Source of the DNA: Bacillota bacterium
GTDB taxonomy: Bacteria > Bacillota > DSM-12270 > Thermacetogeniales > Thermacetogeniaceae
DNA: 13,214 nt
Direction of reading: 5' to 3'
Assembly (NCBI GenBank): GCA_030627585.1
Contig: DAOURU010000009.1
Coordinates: 1-13,214, forward strand
Position numbers and translations under genes: made by a program. Under the pieces are notes generated by a model. It saw nothing but the letters and a program-made list of their open reading frames with translations. It did not search any database and was not told the DNA's origin. Shown here piece by piece: positions 7,833-13,214 of this stretch; position 1 is the first letter of the stretch, and each line of letters begins with the position of its first letter.

Positions 7833-8852
7833 TTAGCAGGAAGAAAAATACAGCCCGGGGGACAGTCTGCGCTCCGTCCTGTTCCGCCCTTTCTGCTTTG
7901 CTGCGTAAAGCGCCTGATCGGCCGTGGCAAATAAGTGTTCTACCATTTTTTTTGCTTCCTTAATTATCTGTCTGGAATTATATGTCTGGTTCCCCTTGTA
8001 ATTCCAAAAGGAAGCAACTCCGATGCTGATCGACAAGTGAAGCCCTCCCCGGTCGCCCAGGAAGAGATGCCGCCTTACCGTCAACCGCAGCCGCTCAGCC
8101 AGGGTATAAGCCTGCGACATAGAAGTTTCGGGGCATAAAATAGTAAACTCTTCGCCTCCGTAACGGGCTAAAATATCAGTACCCCGGATCGAAATTTTTA
8201 ACAACTGTGCCAATTCATACAGCACCAAATCCCCGCTCTGATGCCCCAGACGATCATTAATATTTTTAAAGTAATCAATGTCGATCATCAGGCAGGAAAG
8301 CGGGCTTTGATACCGAAGAGAGCGGCGTACTTCCCTGACGGCACGCTCAAGCAGATAACGCTTGTTAAAAATCCCTGTCAGTTCATCTAAATAAACAAGC
8401 TGCTGGAGAAAGCGGTTGCGTTCCTCCAGTTGCCGGTTTTTTGTTGCAAGCTCCTGTTGAAGCGCTTTCAGGCGAAGCTGAGTATTGATCCTGGCAATCA
8501 TTTCCTTGCCTGCAAACGGTTTACTGACATAATCATTTGCTCCTAATTCAAAACCTTTGATTTTTTCATCAACACGATCCGAAGCACTAATTAGAATTAC
8601 GGGAATACCCTCCAGTGCGGGGTGATTCTTCATGCGGCGGAGAATCTCGAAGCCATCGCTTTTTGGAATAATGACATCCAGTAAAATAAGATCTAATTCC
8701 CCAGCAAGCATCAGGGCCCAGGCCTCCTGCCCGTCGTGTGCCGTGGAGACATGAAAATTCTGCCTTTTTAAAATTTCTTCCAACATGGAGCACGTCACCT
8801 GATCATCGTCGACCACCAGAATACGGGCTCCTTCAAGGTGCGGAGCCTGCAG
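7833..8852 (-). CDS. Response regulator diguanylate cyclase (REC-GGDEF, PleD/WspR-like)
   Basis: Predicted to make the second messenger c-di-GMP from two GTP when its receiver is phosphorylated; cytosolic, no membrane segment. Numbering here is from the upstream TTG at 8870. The REC domain covers about 15-130, with acidic Asp21-23, phospho-acceptor Asp65 (LLDVIIP), Ser95 and Lys117 (SKPF). A short helical linker (about 131-158) leads to GGDEF from LDELTGIFNKRYL to the end. The active loop is GGEEF (238-242), and RGTD (229-232), five residues before it, is an intact inhibitory I-site, so both catalysis and product inhibition look preserved. There is no ATG before the REC core. CTG 8852 has GGAGG seven bases upstream and is my preferred start (339 residues); TTG 8870 has no ribosome site. 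No histidine kinase or c-di-GMP effector is adjacent. The gene lies between the heme and ilv operons, with its own candidate promoter. Confidence 0.93.
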   Translation of the reverse strand: MQAPHLEGARILVVDDDQVTCSMLEEILKRQNFHVSTAHDGQEAWALMLAGELDLILLDVIIPKSDGFEILRRMKNHPALEGIPVILISASDRVDEKIKGFELGANDYVSKPFAGKEMIARINTQLRLKALQQELATKNRQLEERNRFLQQLVYLDELTGIFNKRYLLERAVREVRRSLRYQSPLSCLMIDIDYFKNINDRLGHQSGDLVLYELAQLLKISIRGTDILARYGGEEFTILCPETSMSQAYTLAERLRLTVRRHLFLGDRGGLHLSISIGVASFWNYKGNQTYNSRQIIKEAKKMVEHLFATADQALYAAKQKGRNRTERRLSPGLYFSSC

Positions 8853-8859
8853 TTTAATT

Positions 8860-8864
8860 CCTCC
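8860..8864 (-). promoter_or_regulatory. Ribosome binding site pointing to a CTG start
   Basis: GGAGG inside GGGGGGAGGAATTAAA, seven bases from CTG 8852. It lies downstream of the only common-type start available (TTG 8870), so it cannot serve that one. Confidence 0.55.
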
Positions 8865-8921
8865 CCCCAATGCTGAAAGACCCCCAATTTTAGCACTTAT
8901 TCGACAGTTGTTACTGAAAAA

Positions 8922-8950
8922 ATTATCTCACATATTTTCATCATTTGCAA
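8922..8950 (-). promoter_or_regulatory. Candidate sigma-A promoter of the GGDEF gene
   Basis: TTGCAA (8945-8950), 17-base spacer, GATAAT (8922-8927), in the AT-rich 135-base gap between hemL and the cyclase gene. The -10 matches five of six consensus bases and the -35 four of six. I see no clear terminator for the upstream heme operon in the same gap, so read-through is also possible. Confidence 0.45.
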
Positions 8951-9005
8951 ACCCTAACGGGGAGCTTCCAAAACAATTAAGCAAAGAACCTTCAGTGAAA
9001 ATAAA

Positions 9006-10310
9006 TTAATATTTCTTCTTTCGGGCAGCCGAAAAAGCCTTGCGGGCGGCTTCCACCGTCCGTTCAATCTGCTCCCCGGTATGGGCGAGACTCATAAAGG
9101 CCGCCTCGAACTGGGAGGGTGCAAGATAAATTCCCTGCTCCAGCATGGAACGGAAAAAAGCGGCAAAACGAGCGAGATCAGAAGTACAGGCGCTTGGATA
9201 ATCCACAACCGGCGTATCCGTGAAGAAAATGCAGAGCATAGAGCCAACCCGGTTAAAGGTTGCTCCAAGACCTGCCTCCCGGGCTGCCGCGGCCAGCCCC
9301 GACGCTAACAGTGCGGACTTGCGTTCCAGTTCCGCGTAAGTGCCGGGTCGCTTTAACACCTTCAACGTCGCCAGCCCGGCGGTCACCGCAAGGGGGTTGC
9401 CCGAGAGGGTGCCGGCCTGGTAAACCGGTCCCGCCGGCGCCACCTGCTCCATGATTTCGCGTTTCCCGCCGTAGGCTCCCACCGGCAAACCGCCGCCGAT
9501 GACCTTGCCCAAACAGGTGAGATCGGGTTCGATCCGGTAAAGCTCTTGCGCTCCACCGTAAGCAAGGCGGAAACCTGTCATCACTTCGTCAAAGATCAAG
9601 AGCGACCCGTAACGGCGGGTGATTTCCCGCAAGCCTTCAAGGAAACCCTCCCGCGGGGGTACCACGCCCATATTTCCCGCAACAGGTTCCACAATCACCG
9701 CCGCGATCTCTTCTCCCTCTTGCGCAAAGATCTTTTCTACAGTGTCCAGGTCGTTATATGGGGCGGTGATCGTATTCGCCGCCGTGCTGGCCGGCACACC
9801 GGGACTGCTGGGCACCCCCAGCGTGAGGGCCCCCGACCCTGCTTTGATCAATAAAAAATCGGCATGGCCGTGGTAGCAGCCTTCAAATTTAACAATTTTA
9901 TTCCGCCCTGTATAACCCCGGGCGAGGCGCAAAGCGCTCATCGCGGCTTCCGTTCCTGAATTGACCAGGCGTACCATTTCCACAGCTGGGACCGCCTCTA
10001 CAATCGTTCTGGCCAACTCCGTTTCCAGTTCAGTGGGAGCGCCGAAGCTGGTGCCTCTTGCCAGGCATTCCTGGAGGGCAGCCGTCACCTCCGGATGGAT
10101 GTGGCCCAGGATGAGCGGCCCCCAGGAGGCCACGTAGTCTATATATTCATTCCCATCCACGTCATAAATAAGCGCCCCCTCCCCGCGGGCGATAAACACC
10201 GGCTCGCCTCCGACCGCTTTAAAGGCGCGCACCGGGCTGTTTACCCCGCCGGGCATGTAACGGCGGGCCTCGGCGTACAACTCCTCAGATTTCCGAAATC
10301 GGTGAAACAA
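9006..10310 (-). CDS. hemL: Glutamate-1-semialdehyde 2,1-aminomutase
   Basis: PLP enzyme that moves the amino group of glutamate-1-semialdehyde to give 5-aminolevulinate, last step of the C5 route feeding all tetrapyrroles. Residue numbers are from the TTG start (434 residues, normal length). [12 protein letters not shown] (19-30) is the family N-terminal signature. NSGTEA (117-122) and CYHGHAD follow. FDEVMTGFR (240-248) holds the cofactor Asp, Lys269 in [16 protein letters not shown] is the PLP lysine, and QAGTLSGNP comes after it. The PGGVNSPVR signature separates it from other class III aminotransferases. TTG 10310 has AAGGGG eight bases upstream; GTG 10319 (three residues longer) sits directly on that site. 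The gene ends the ahb operon, about 30 bases after ahbB, so ALA supply appears co-expressed with siroheme-to-heme conversion. hemA is not in view. Confidence 0.96.
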   Translation of the reverse strand: MFHRFRKSEELYAEARRYMPGGVNSPVRAFKAVGGEPVFIARGEGALIYDVDGNEYIDYVASWGPLILGHIHPEVTAALQECLARGTSFGAPTELETELARTIVEAVPAVEMVRLVNSGTEAAMSALRLARGYTGRNKIVKFEGCYHGHADFLLIKAGSGALTLGVPSSPGVPASTAANTITAPYNDLDTVEKIFAQEGEEIAAVIVEPVAGNMGVVPPREGFLEGLREITRRYGSLLIFDEVMTGFRLAYGGAQELYRIEPDLTCLGKVIGGGLPVGAYGGKREIMEQVAPAGPVYQAGTLSGNPLAVTAGLATLKVLKRPGTYAELERKSALLASGLAAAAREAGLGATFNRVGSMLCIFFTDTPVVDYPSACTSDLARFAAFFRSMLEQGIYLAPSQFEAAFMSLAHTGEQIERTVEAARKAFSAARKKKY

Positions 10311-10318
10311 GGCCTTCA

Positions 10319-10324
10319 CCCCTT
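10319..10324 (-). promoter_or_regulatory. Ribosome binding site deciding the hemL start
   Basis: AAGGGG, eight bases from TTG 10310. The GTG at 10319 overlaps its last G, which argues against that GTG as the initiator. Confidence 0.45.
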
Positions 10325-10347
10325 AATCGGTAACTTTCTCCACCCTT

Positions 10348-10827
10348 TCAGGGAGATGTTTGAAAATATTCCCTAGGGCTCTTTTTTAATTCGGCTACAC
10401 TGAAAAGAAGGCGGTAGTCTTCCACGCCCCCGGCCCGGGAAAGCCGGGCCGTAATCTCCCGACACTCCGCCGGTGTCCTCCCGTGAACCATGGCAAAGAG
10501 GTTATAGGGCCAGTCAGGTAAACGGGCCGGCCGCTGGTAACAGTGAGTCACTTCGTCAAAAGCAGCCATCAGCCGTCCCACCTCCTCAATGCGCTCCTCA
10601 GGAACCTCCCATACCACCATGGCGTTGGCCGTATAGCCCAGATCCTGGTGGCGCACGAGCGCCCCAAAACGCCGGATTACTCCCTGCTCGAGAAAATCTT
10701 CGATCTTGGCCAGCAGTTCTTCTTCGCTCATTTTAAGCTTCTCTGCCAGGACCTGATAGGGCCGGCGCGCCAGGGGGATCCCCGCTTGCAAGGCCCGGAT
10801 AATTTCCTTTTCCCGTTCGCGAAGCAT
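10348..10827 (-). CDS. ahbB: Siroheme decarboxylase subunit AhbB
   Basis: With AhbA it decarboxylates the two acetate groups on C12 and C18 of siroheme, giving 12,18-didecarboxysiroheme, first dedicated step of the alternative heme route. The 159 residues have the Lrp/AsnC-like build of this family. A winged-helix region (about 1-60, including GVIRRFGALVRHQDLGY) comes first, then a ferredoxin-like effector domain. THCYQRP (95-100) and WPYNLFAMVHGR (106-117) are the AhbB-type motifs. They argue for the enzyme rather than a DNA-binding Lrp regulator, as does the pairing with AhbA. ATG 10827 has GGAGG six bases upstream; the frame opens earlier, at TTG 10848, but that falls inside ahbA. One base separates it from the ahbA stop. 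Confidence 0.92.
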   Translation of the reverse strand: MLREREKEIIRALQAGIPLARRPYQVLAEKLKMSEEELLAKIEDFLEQGVIRRFGALVRHQDLGYTANAMVVWEVPEERIEEVGRLMAAFDEVTHCYQRPARLPDWPYNLFAMVHGRTPAECREITARLSRAGGVEDYRLLFSVAELKKSPREYFQTSP

Positions 10828-10828
10828 A

Positions 10829-11290
10829 TTATTCCTCCCCGAGGTCAAAATTCACCCTGAGCTTGAAGATCCTGGCTGCCGGCAGGTTAAGGATCTCCGT
10901 AATGCCGGTACGCCTTTTGATTTCCTTCAGGGTGGCTTCCAACCGGGCAGGGGTTTCCTCCAGCAGGGTGAACCACATATTGTACCGATCATCCCGCAAA
11001 TAATTATGGGTCACACCGGGAAAGCTGTTGACAACAGCAGCAACCTCTTCAACCCGCTCGGAGGGCACCTTTAGGGCAACCAGCGTGCTGCAGTAGCCCA
11101 ACTTTCTGGAATCAAAGATGGGTCCCAGCCGCCTGATAACCCCGTCCGCAACCAAACGCTCCAGGCGGCCGAGGATCTCCTCCTCGCTGGCGCCCAGGGC
11201 TTCCGCCAGCTCCCGGTAGGGTTCTGGTGTGATGGGAAAACGGGCTTGGATGAGATTGAGGAGCCGCCTGTCCAGGCTGTCAAGCGTCAC
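10829..11290 (-). CDS. ahbA: Siroheme decarboxylase subunit AhbA
   Basis: Partner of AhbB in siroheme decarboxylation. The 153 residues resemble AhbB in layout: a winged-helix part (about 1-65, with GVIRRLGPIFDSRKLGY) and an Lrp-type C-terminal domain with THNYLRDDRYNMWFTL (94-109), the AhbA counterpart of the AhbB motif. GTG 11290 is chosen because GGAGG (11299-11303) lies eight bases before it. The frame continues upstream to 11380, but that stretch is inside ahbD and unlike the family. The start overlaps the last 11 bases of ahbD, suggesting coupled translation. In denitrifiers the related NirD/L/G/H proteins do the same reaction for heme d1, but only two such subunits are present here, as in the heme b pathway. 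Confidence 0.91.
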   Translation of the reverse strand: MTLDSLDRRLLNLIQARFPITPEPYRELAEALGASEEEILGRLERLVADGVIRRLGPIFDSRKLGYCSTLVALKVPSERVEEVAAVVNSFPGVTHNYLRDDRYNMWFTLLEETPARLEATLKEIKRRTGITEILNLPAARIFKLRVNFDLGEE

Positions 11291-12299
11291 GGTTTTCCCC
11301 TCCCCGCTTCTTCTTATTGCCTTTGCGATAGAGGCACCAGGGCTCCTCGGCCATGTAATCCCCATAGTAATAATAGGCACGGGCGCGGCAGCCGCCGCAG
11401 ATGCCCCGGTAATCGCAGGCGCCGCATGCGCCCGTGTACGCTTCTGTGCGCAGCCGTTTGAATACCGGGTTGTCCTCCCAGATGCGGCTAAAAGGTGTTT
11501 CCCGGACGCTGCCCACCGGAATGTTCAAATAAGCGCAGGGCTGAACCTCCCCGCCGGGGCTGATGATGCAATATCCGGTCCCCGCCAGGCACCCCTTCTG
11601 AAAGCGCAGCTTTAATCCAAGCTGAGCAGCGATGCGCATAAACTGCGGGGCGCAAGTGGGTTTGACTTCAATGGGCACCTCTTGCTGCTTTTTCATCAGC
11701 CGGTGCAGCAAACGCTCATACTGTTCGGCCCTTAAGGATTCCTCGGCAATGTTGACCCCCCGCCCGGCAGGCACCAGGAAAAAGACATGGTGGCCCACCG
11801 CATCCAGGCGCACCGCCAGATCTGTTAATTCCTCTACCTGTTCGTAGTTCCACTCAACTACGGTTGTATGAACCTGAAACGGCAGCCCCTCTCTCCGGCA
11901 GGCTTTCATCCCTTCTACCGCCGCCTCCCAGGCGCCGGAAGAGCCGCGGAAGCGGTCGTGCTGCTCTGGATCGATGCTGTCCAGGCTGATGCCCACGGCC
12001 AAAGCACCGGCCTGTCTTAATTTTTTGGCTGCCGCCCCCGTAATCAAAGTGCCGTTGCTGCCCAGAACCGGGCGCAGGCCTTTTCTTGAGGCGTATTTTA
12101 CCAGTTCGTAAATGTCGGGTCTGAGCAGGGGCTCCCCCCCGCTGAAAATCATGATCTTGAAGCCGGCGCGGGCAATCTCTTCAATTAATGCCGCCCCCTC
12201 AGAAGTATCCAGTTCTTCCTGCGCCCGGGCGCCGGCATTCCGGTAGCAGTGTTCACAGGCAAGATTGCAGGCATTGGTCGTATTCCAGGAAACCAGCAA
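11280..12299 (-). CDS. ahbD: Radical SAM heme synthase AhbD (NirJ2-type)
   Basis: Predicted to decarboxylate the two propionates of Fe-coproporphyrin III to vinyls, giving heme b, by radical SAM chemistry. Residue numbers are from TTG 12299 (339 residues). The cluster motif CNLACEHC (11-18) is CxxxCxxC, followed by the SAM-binding FSGGEPLLRPD (52-62). The C-terminal SPASM-like part holds many cysteines (237, 244, 255, 292, 295, 301, 304, 322) in CLAGTGYC, VQPCAYL, CGACDYRGICGGCRARAY and PWC, enough for an auxiliary iron-sulfur cluster. CAPQFMR (216-222) also recalls AhbD. The N-terminus MLVSWNTTNACN matches proteins labelled NirJ2, a name from heme d1 work, so databases may call it that. TTG 12299 has AAGGGG eight bases upstream; GTG 12308 sits on that site. 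It follows ahbC by about 25 bases and overlaps ahbA. Confidence 0.85.
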   Translation of the reverse strand: MLVSWNTTNACNLACEHCYRNAGARAQEELDTSEGAALIEEIARAGFKIMIFSGGEPLLRPDIYELVKYASRKGLRPVLGSNGTLITGAAAKKLRQAGALAVGISLDSIDPEQHDRFRGSSGAWEAAVEGMKACRREGLPFQVHTTVVEWNYEQVEELTDLAVRLDAVGHHVFFLVPAGRGVNIAEESLRAEQYERLLHRLMKKQQEVPIEVKPTCAPQFMRIAAQLGLKLRFQKGCLAGTGYCIISPGGEVQPCAYLNIPVGSVRETPFSRIWEDNPVFKRLRTEAYTGACGACDYRGICGGCRARAYYYYGDYMAEEPWCLYRKGNKKKRGGENRDA

Positions 12300-12307
12300 A
12301 AGGTGCA

Positions 12308-12313
12308 CCCCTT
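12308..12313 (-). promoter_or_regulatory. Ribosome binding site deciding the ahbD start
   Basis: AAGGGG, eight bases from TTG 12299 and overlapping GTG 12308. The layout and spacing are the same as at hemL. Confidence 0.45.
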
Positions 12314-12325
12314 TCTTAAATTCTC

Positions 12326-13214
12326 TCAGGCAATCCCAATCTCTTCATCTGTCAAGTAACAGGCGGGATCCGGCCCCCAGAAATCGCGTGTAACGGCCTC
12401 GGCGCGGGTGCGGAAGTTGCCGTTGCAGAGCTCCAGCCAGCGGCAGCGGGCGCAGCGCCCCTTTAAAAGGGAGCGCCGGTTTTTCAACCCCGCCAGGATG
12501 GGGTGAGAAAGGTCGGTCCAGATTGCGCCGAAACTCCTTTCCCGCACATTGCCGAAGGTGTGGTGGAGGGTAAACTGGTCCGGGTGGACGTACCCCTCCC
12601 AGTCTACGGCAGCAATGGCGATCCCCGTACGATTGCCGCCGTTTTGTCTAAGCAGCTTGTAGGCCCGCTCCGCCCGCACCGGATCTGTCCGGCGCAATTT
12701 CAAATAGACATAGATTCCGTCGGCGTGGTTGTCCACTGTGAGGATCTCGCGGGGCATCCCGCGCCGGTGAAAATCAAGTGTTTTTTCTATGATCAGGTCC
12801 AGGGCGGCGCGGGACTCGCGATGGGAAATATCTTCGCCGCGCATCTTTTTTCCCCGCCCGCTGTAAACCAGGTGGTAAAAACAAACGCGGGGAATATTCT
12901 CCTTCTCGACCAGCTCAAAAATCGCTTCCAGCTGGTCATAATTATGGCGGTTGATAGTAAAACGCAGGCCCACCCGCTGCCCCGCCGCCAGGCAGTGGCG
13001 GATTCCCTGCAAGGCGGCCGCAAAGGCACCTGCCCTGCCCCGGAAACGGTCGTTGTTTTCCCCGATTCCGTCCAGGCTGATACCCACATATCCCACGCCG
13101 GTTTCTTTGAGGCGGCGGGCCGCCTCTGCGGTAATTAAAGTGCCGTTGGTGGAAACAGTGGGCCGCACCCCCCGGCCGGCAGCATAGGAGGCCAGTTCAA
13201 AAAAATCCGGGCGC
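12326..13214 (-). CDS. ahbC: Radical SAM 12,18-didecarboxysiroheme deacetylase AhbC (NirJ1-type), 5' end outside the window
   Basis: Predicted to remove the C2 and C7 acetate groups of 12,18-didecarboxysiroheme as a radical SAM reaction, giving Fe-coproporphyrin III. The last 295 residues are present and the frame is open to the right edge, entering as RPDFFELASYAAGRG. The CxxxCxxC cluster motif must lie upstream, outside the window. Visible are the TIM-barrel strands VSTNGTLIT and GYVGISLDGI, and the signature YVHPDQFTLHHTFGNVRERSFGAIW. A cysteine-rich tail follows, with LLKGRCARCRWLELCNGNFRTRAEAV and DPACYLTDEEI. The HPDQF plus CNGNFR combination is typical of AhbC/NirJ and distinguishes it from the neighbouring AhbD. 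It is the first visible gene of the heme operon, with TGA at 12326 about 25 bases before the ahbD start. Confidence 0.9.
   Translation of the reverse strand, partial: RPDFFELASYAAGRGVRPTVSTNGTLITAEAARRLKETGVGYVGISLDGIGENNDRFRGRAGAFAAALQGIRHCLAAGQRVGLRFTINRHNYDQLEAIFELVEKENIPRVCFYHLVYSGRGKKMRGEDISHRESRAALDLIIEKTLDFHRRGMPREILTVDNHADGIYVYLKLRRTDPVRAERAYKLLRQNGGNRTGIAIAAVDWEGYVHPDQFTLHHTFGNVRERSFGAIWTDLSHPILAGLKNRRSLLKGRCARCRWLELCNGNFRTRAEAVTRDFWGPDPACYLTDEEIGIA

Noticed and set aside
8935-9005. Terminator after hemL
   Set aside because: Only three- to four-base stems (for example GCTT/AAGC, CCC/GGG) without a T-run are visible; too weak to call.
10348-11290. AhbA and AhbB read as a pair of Lrp/AsnC transcription regulators
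   Set aside because: They have the Lrp-like fold, but the THCYQRP/WPYNLF and THNYLRDDRYNMWF motifs and the neighbours ahbC, ahbD and hemL fit siroheme decarboxylase.
12503-13138. Plus-strand frame of 211 codons opposite ahbC
   Set aside because: The minus strand carries the conserved radical SAM protein through the same bases; the antisense frame shows no recognisable domain.

Overview
The window comes from an anaerobic, Gram-positive (Bacillota, Clostridia-type) genome of moderate GC. Three things suggest this: a T-box leader in front of an ilv operon, strong AGGAGG-type ribosome sites with many TTG/GTG starts, and a siroheme-based (Ahb) heme pathway joined to hemL. A syntrophic or sulfate-reducing/acetogenic Peptococcaceae- or Thermacetogenium-like host fits, but the species cannot be fixed from sequence reading alone. 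Every gene I accept lies on the minus strand, so transcription runs from high to low coordinates.

Right part (13214 to about 9006): an alternative heme-biosynthesis operon in the order ahbC (5' end outside the window), ahbD/nirJ2, ahbA, ahbB, hemL. Spacing is tight or overlapping. AhbA and AhbB together decarboxylate siroheme, AhbC removes the acetate side chains to give Fe-coproporphyrin III, and AhbD makes the vinyl groups of heme b. HemL makes 5-aminolevulinate, the precursor for the whole tetrapyrrole route, so the operon links the entry step with the last four activities.

Middle (8870 to 7833): a free-standing REC-GGDEF diguanylate cyclase with its own candidate promoter in the 135-base gap after hemL. 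Its start codon is unusual: the best ribosome site points to CTG.

Left part (7800 to 1): a near-consensus sigma-A promoter, a T-box riboswitch about 350 bases long with a probable isoleucine (ATC) specifier and a strong terminator, then the branched-chain amino acid operon ilvE, ilvD, ilvB, ilvN, ilvC and a second, divergent ilvB that runs off the left edge. These genes cover all four common steps of valine/isoleucine synthesis: acetohydroxyacid synthase (AHAS), ketol-acid reductoisomerase (KARI), dihydroxyacid dehydratase and the transaminase. Leucine genes are not in view.

I see no wholly undescribed system. The points most worth a second look are: a KARI whose cofactor loop lacks the NADPH-phosphate arginine (possible NADH use); a second AHAS large subunit with Leu in place of the substrate-selectivity Trp; the NirJ2/AhbD identity question in the heme operon; and a repeated start arrangement in which a GTG sits on the ribosome site and a TTG a few codons later is the better start.
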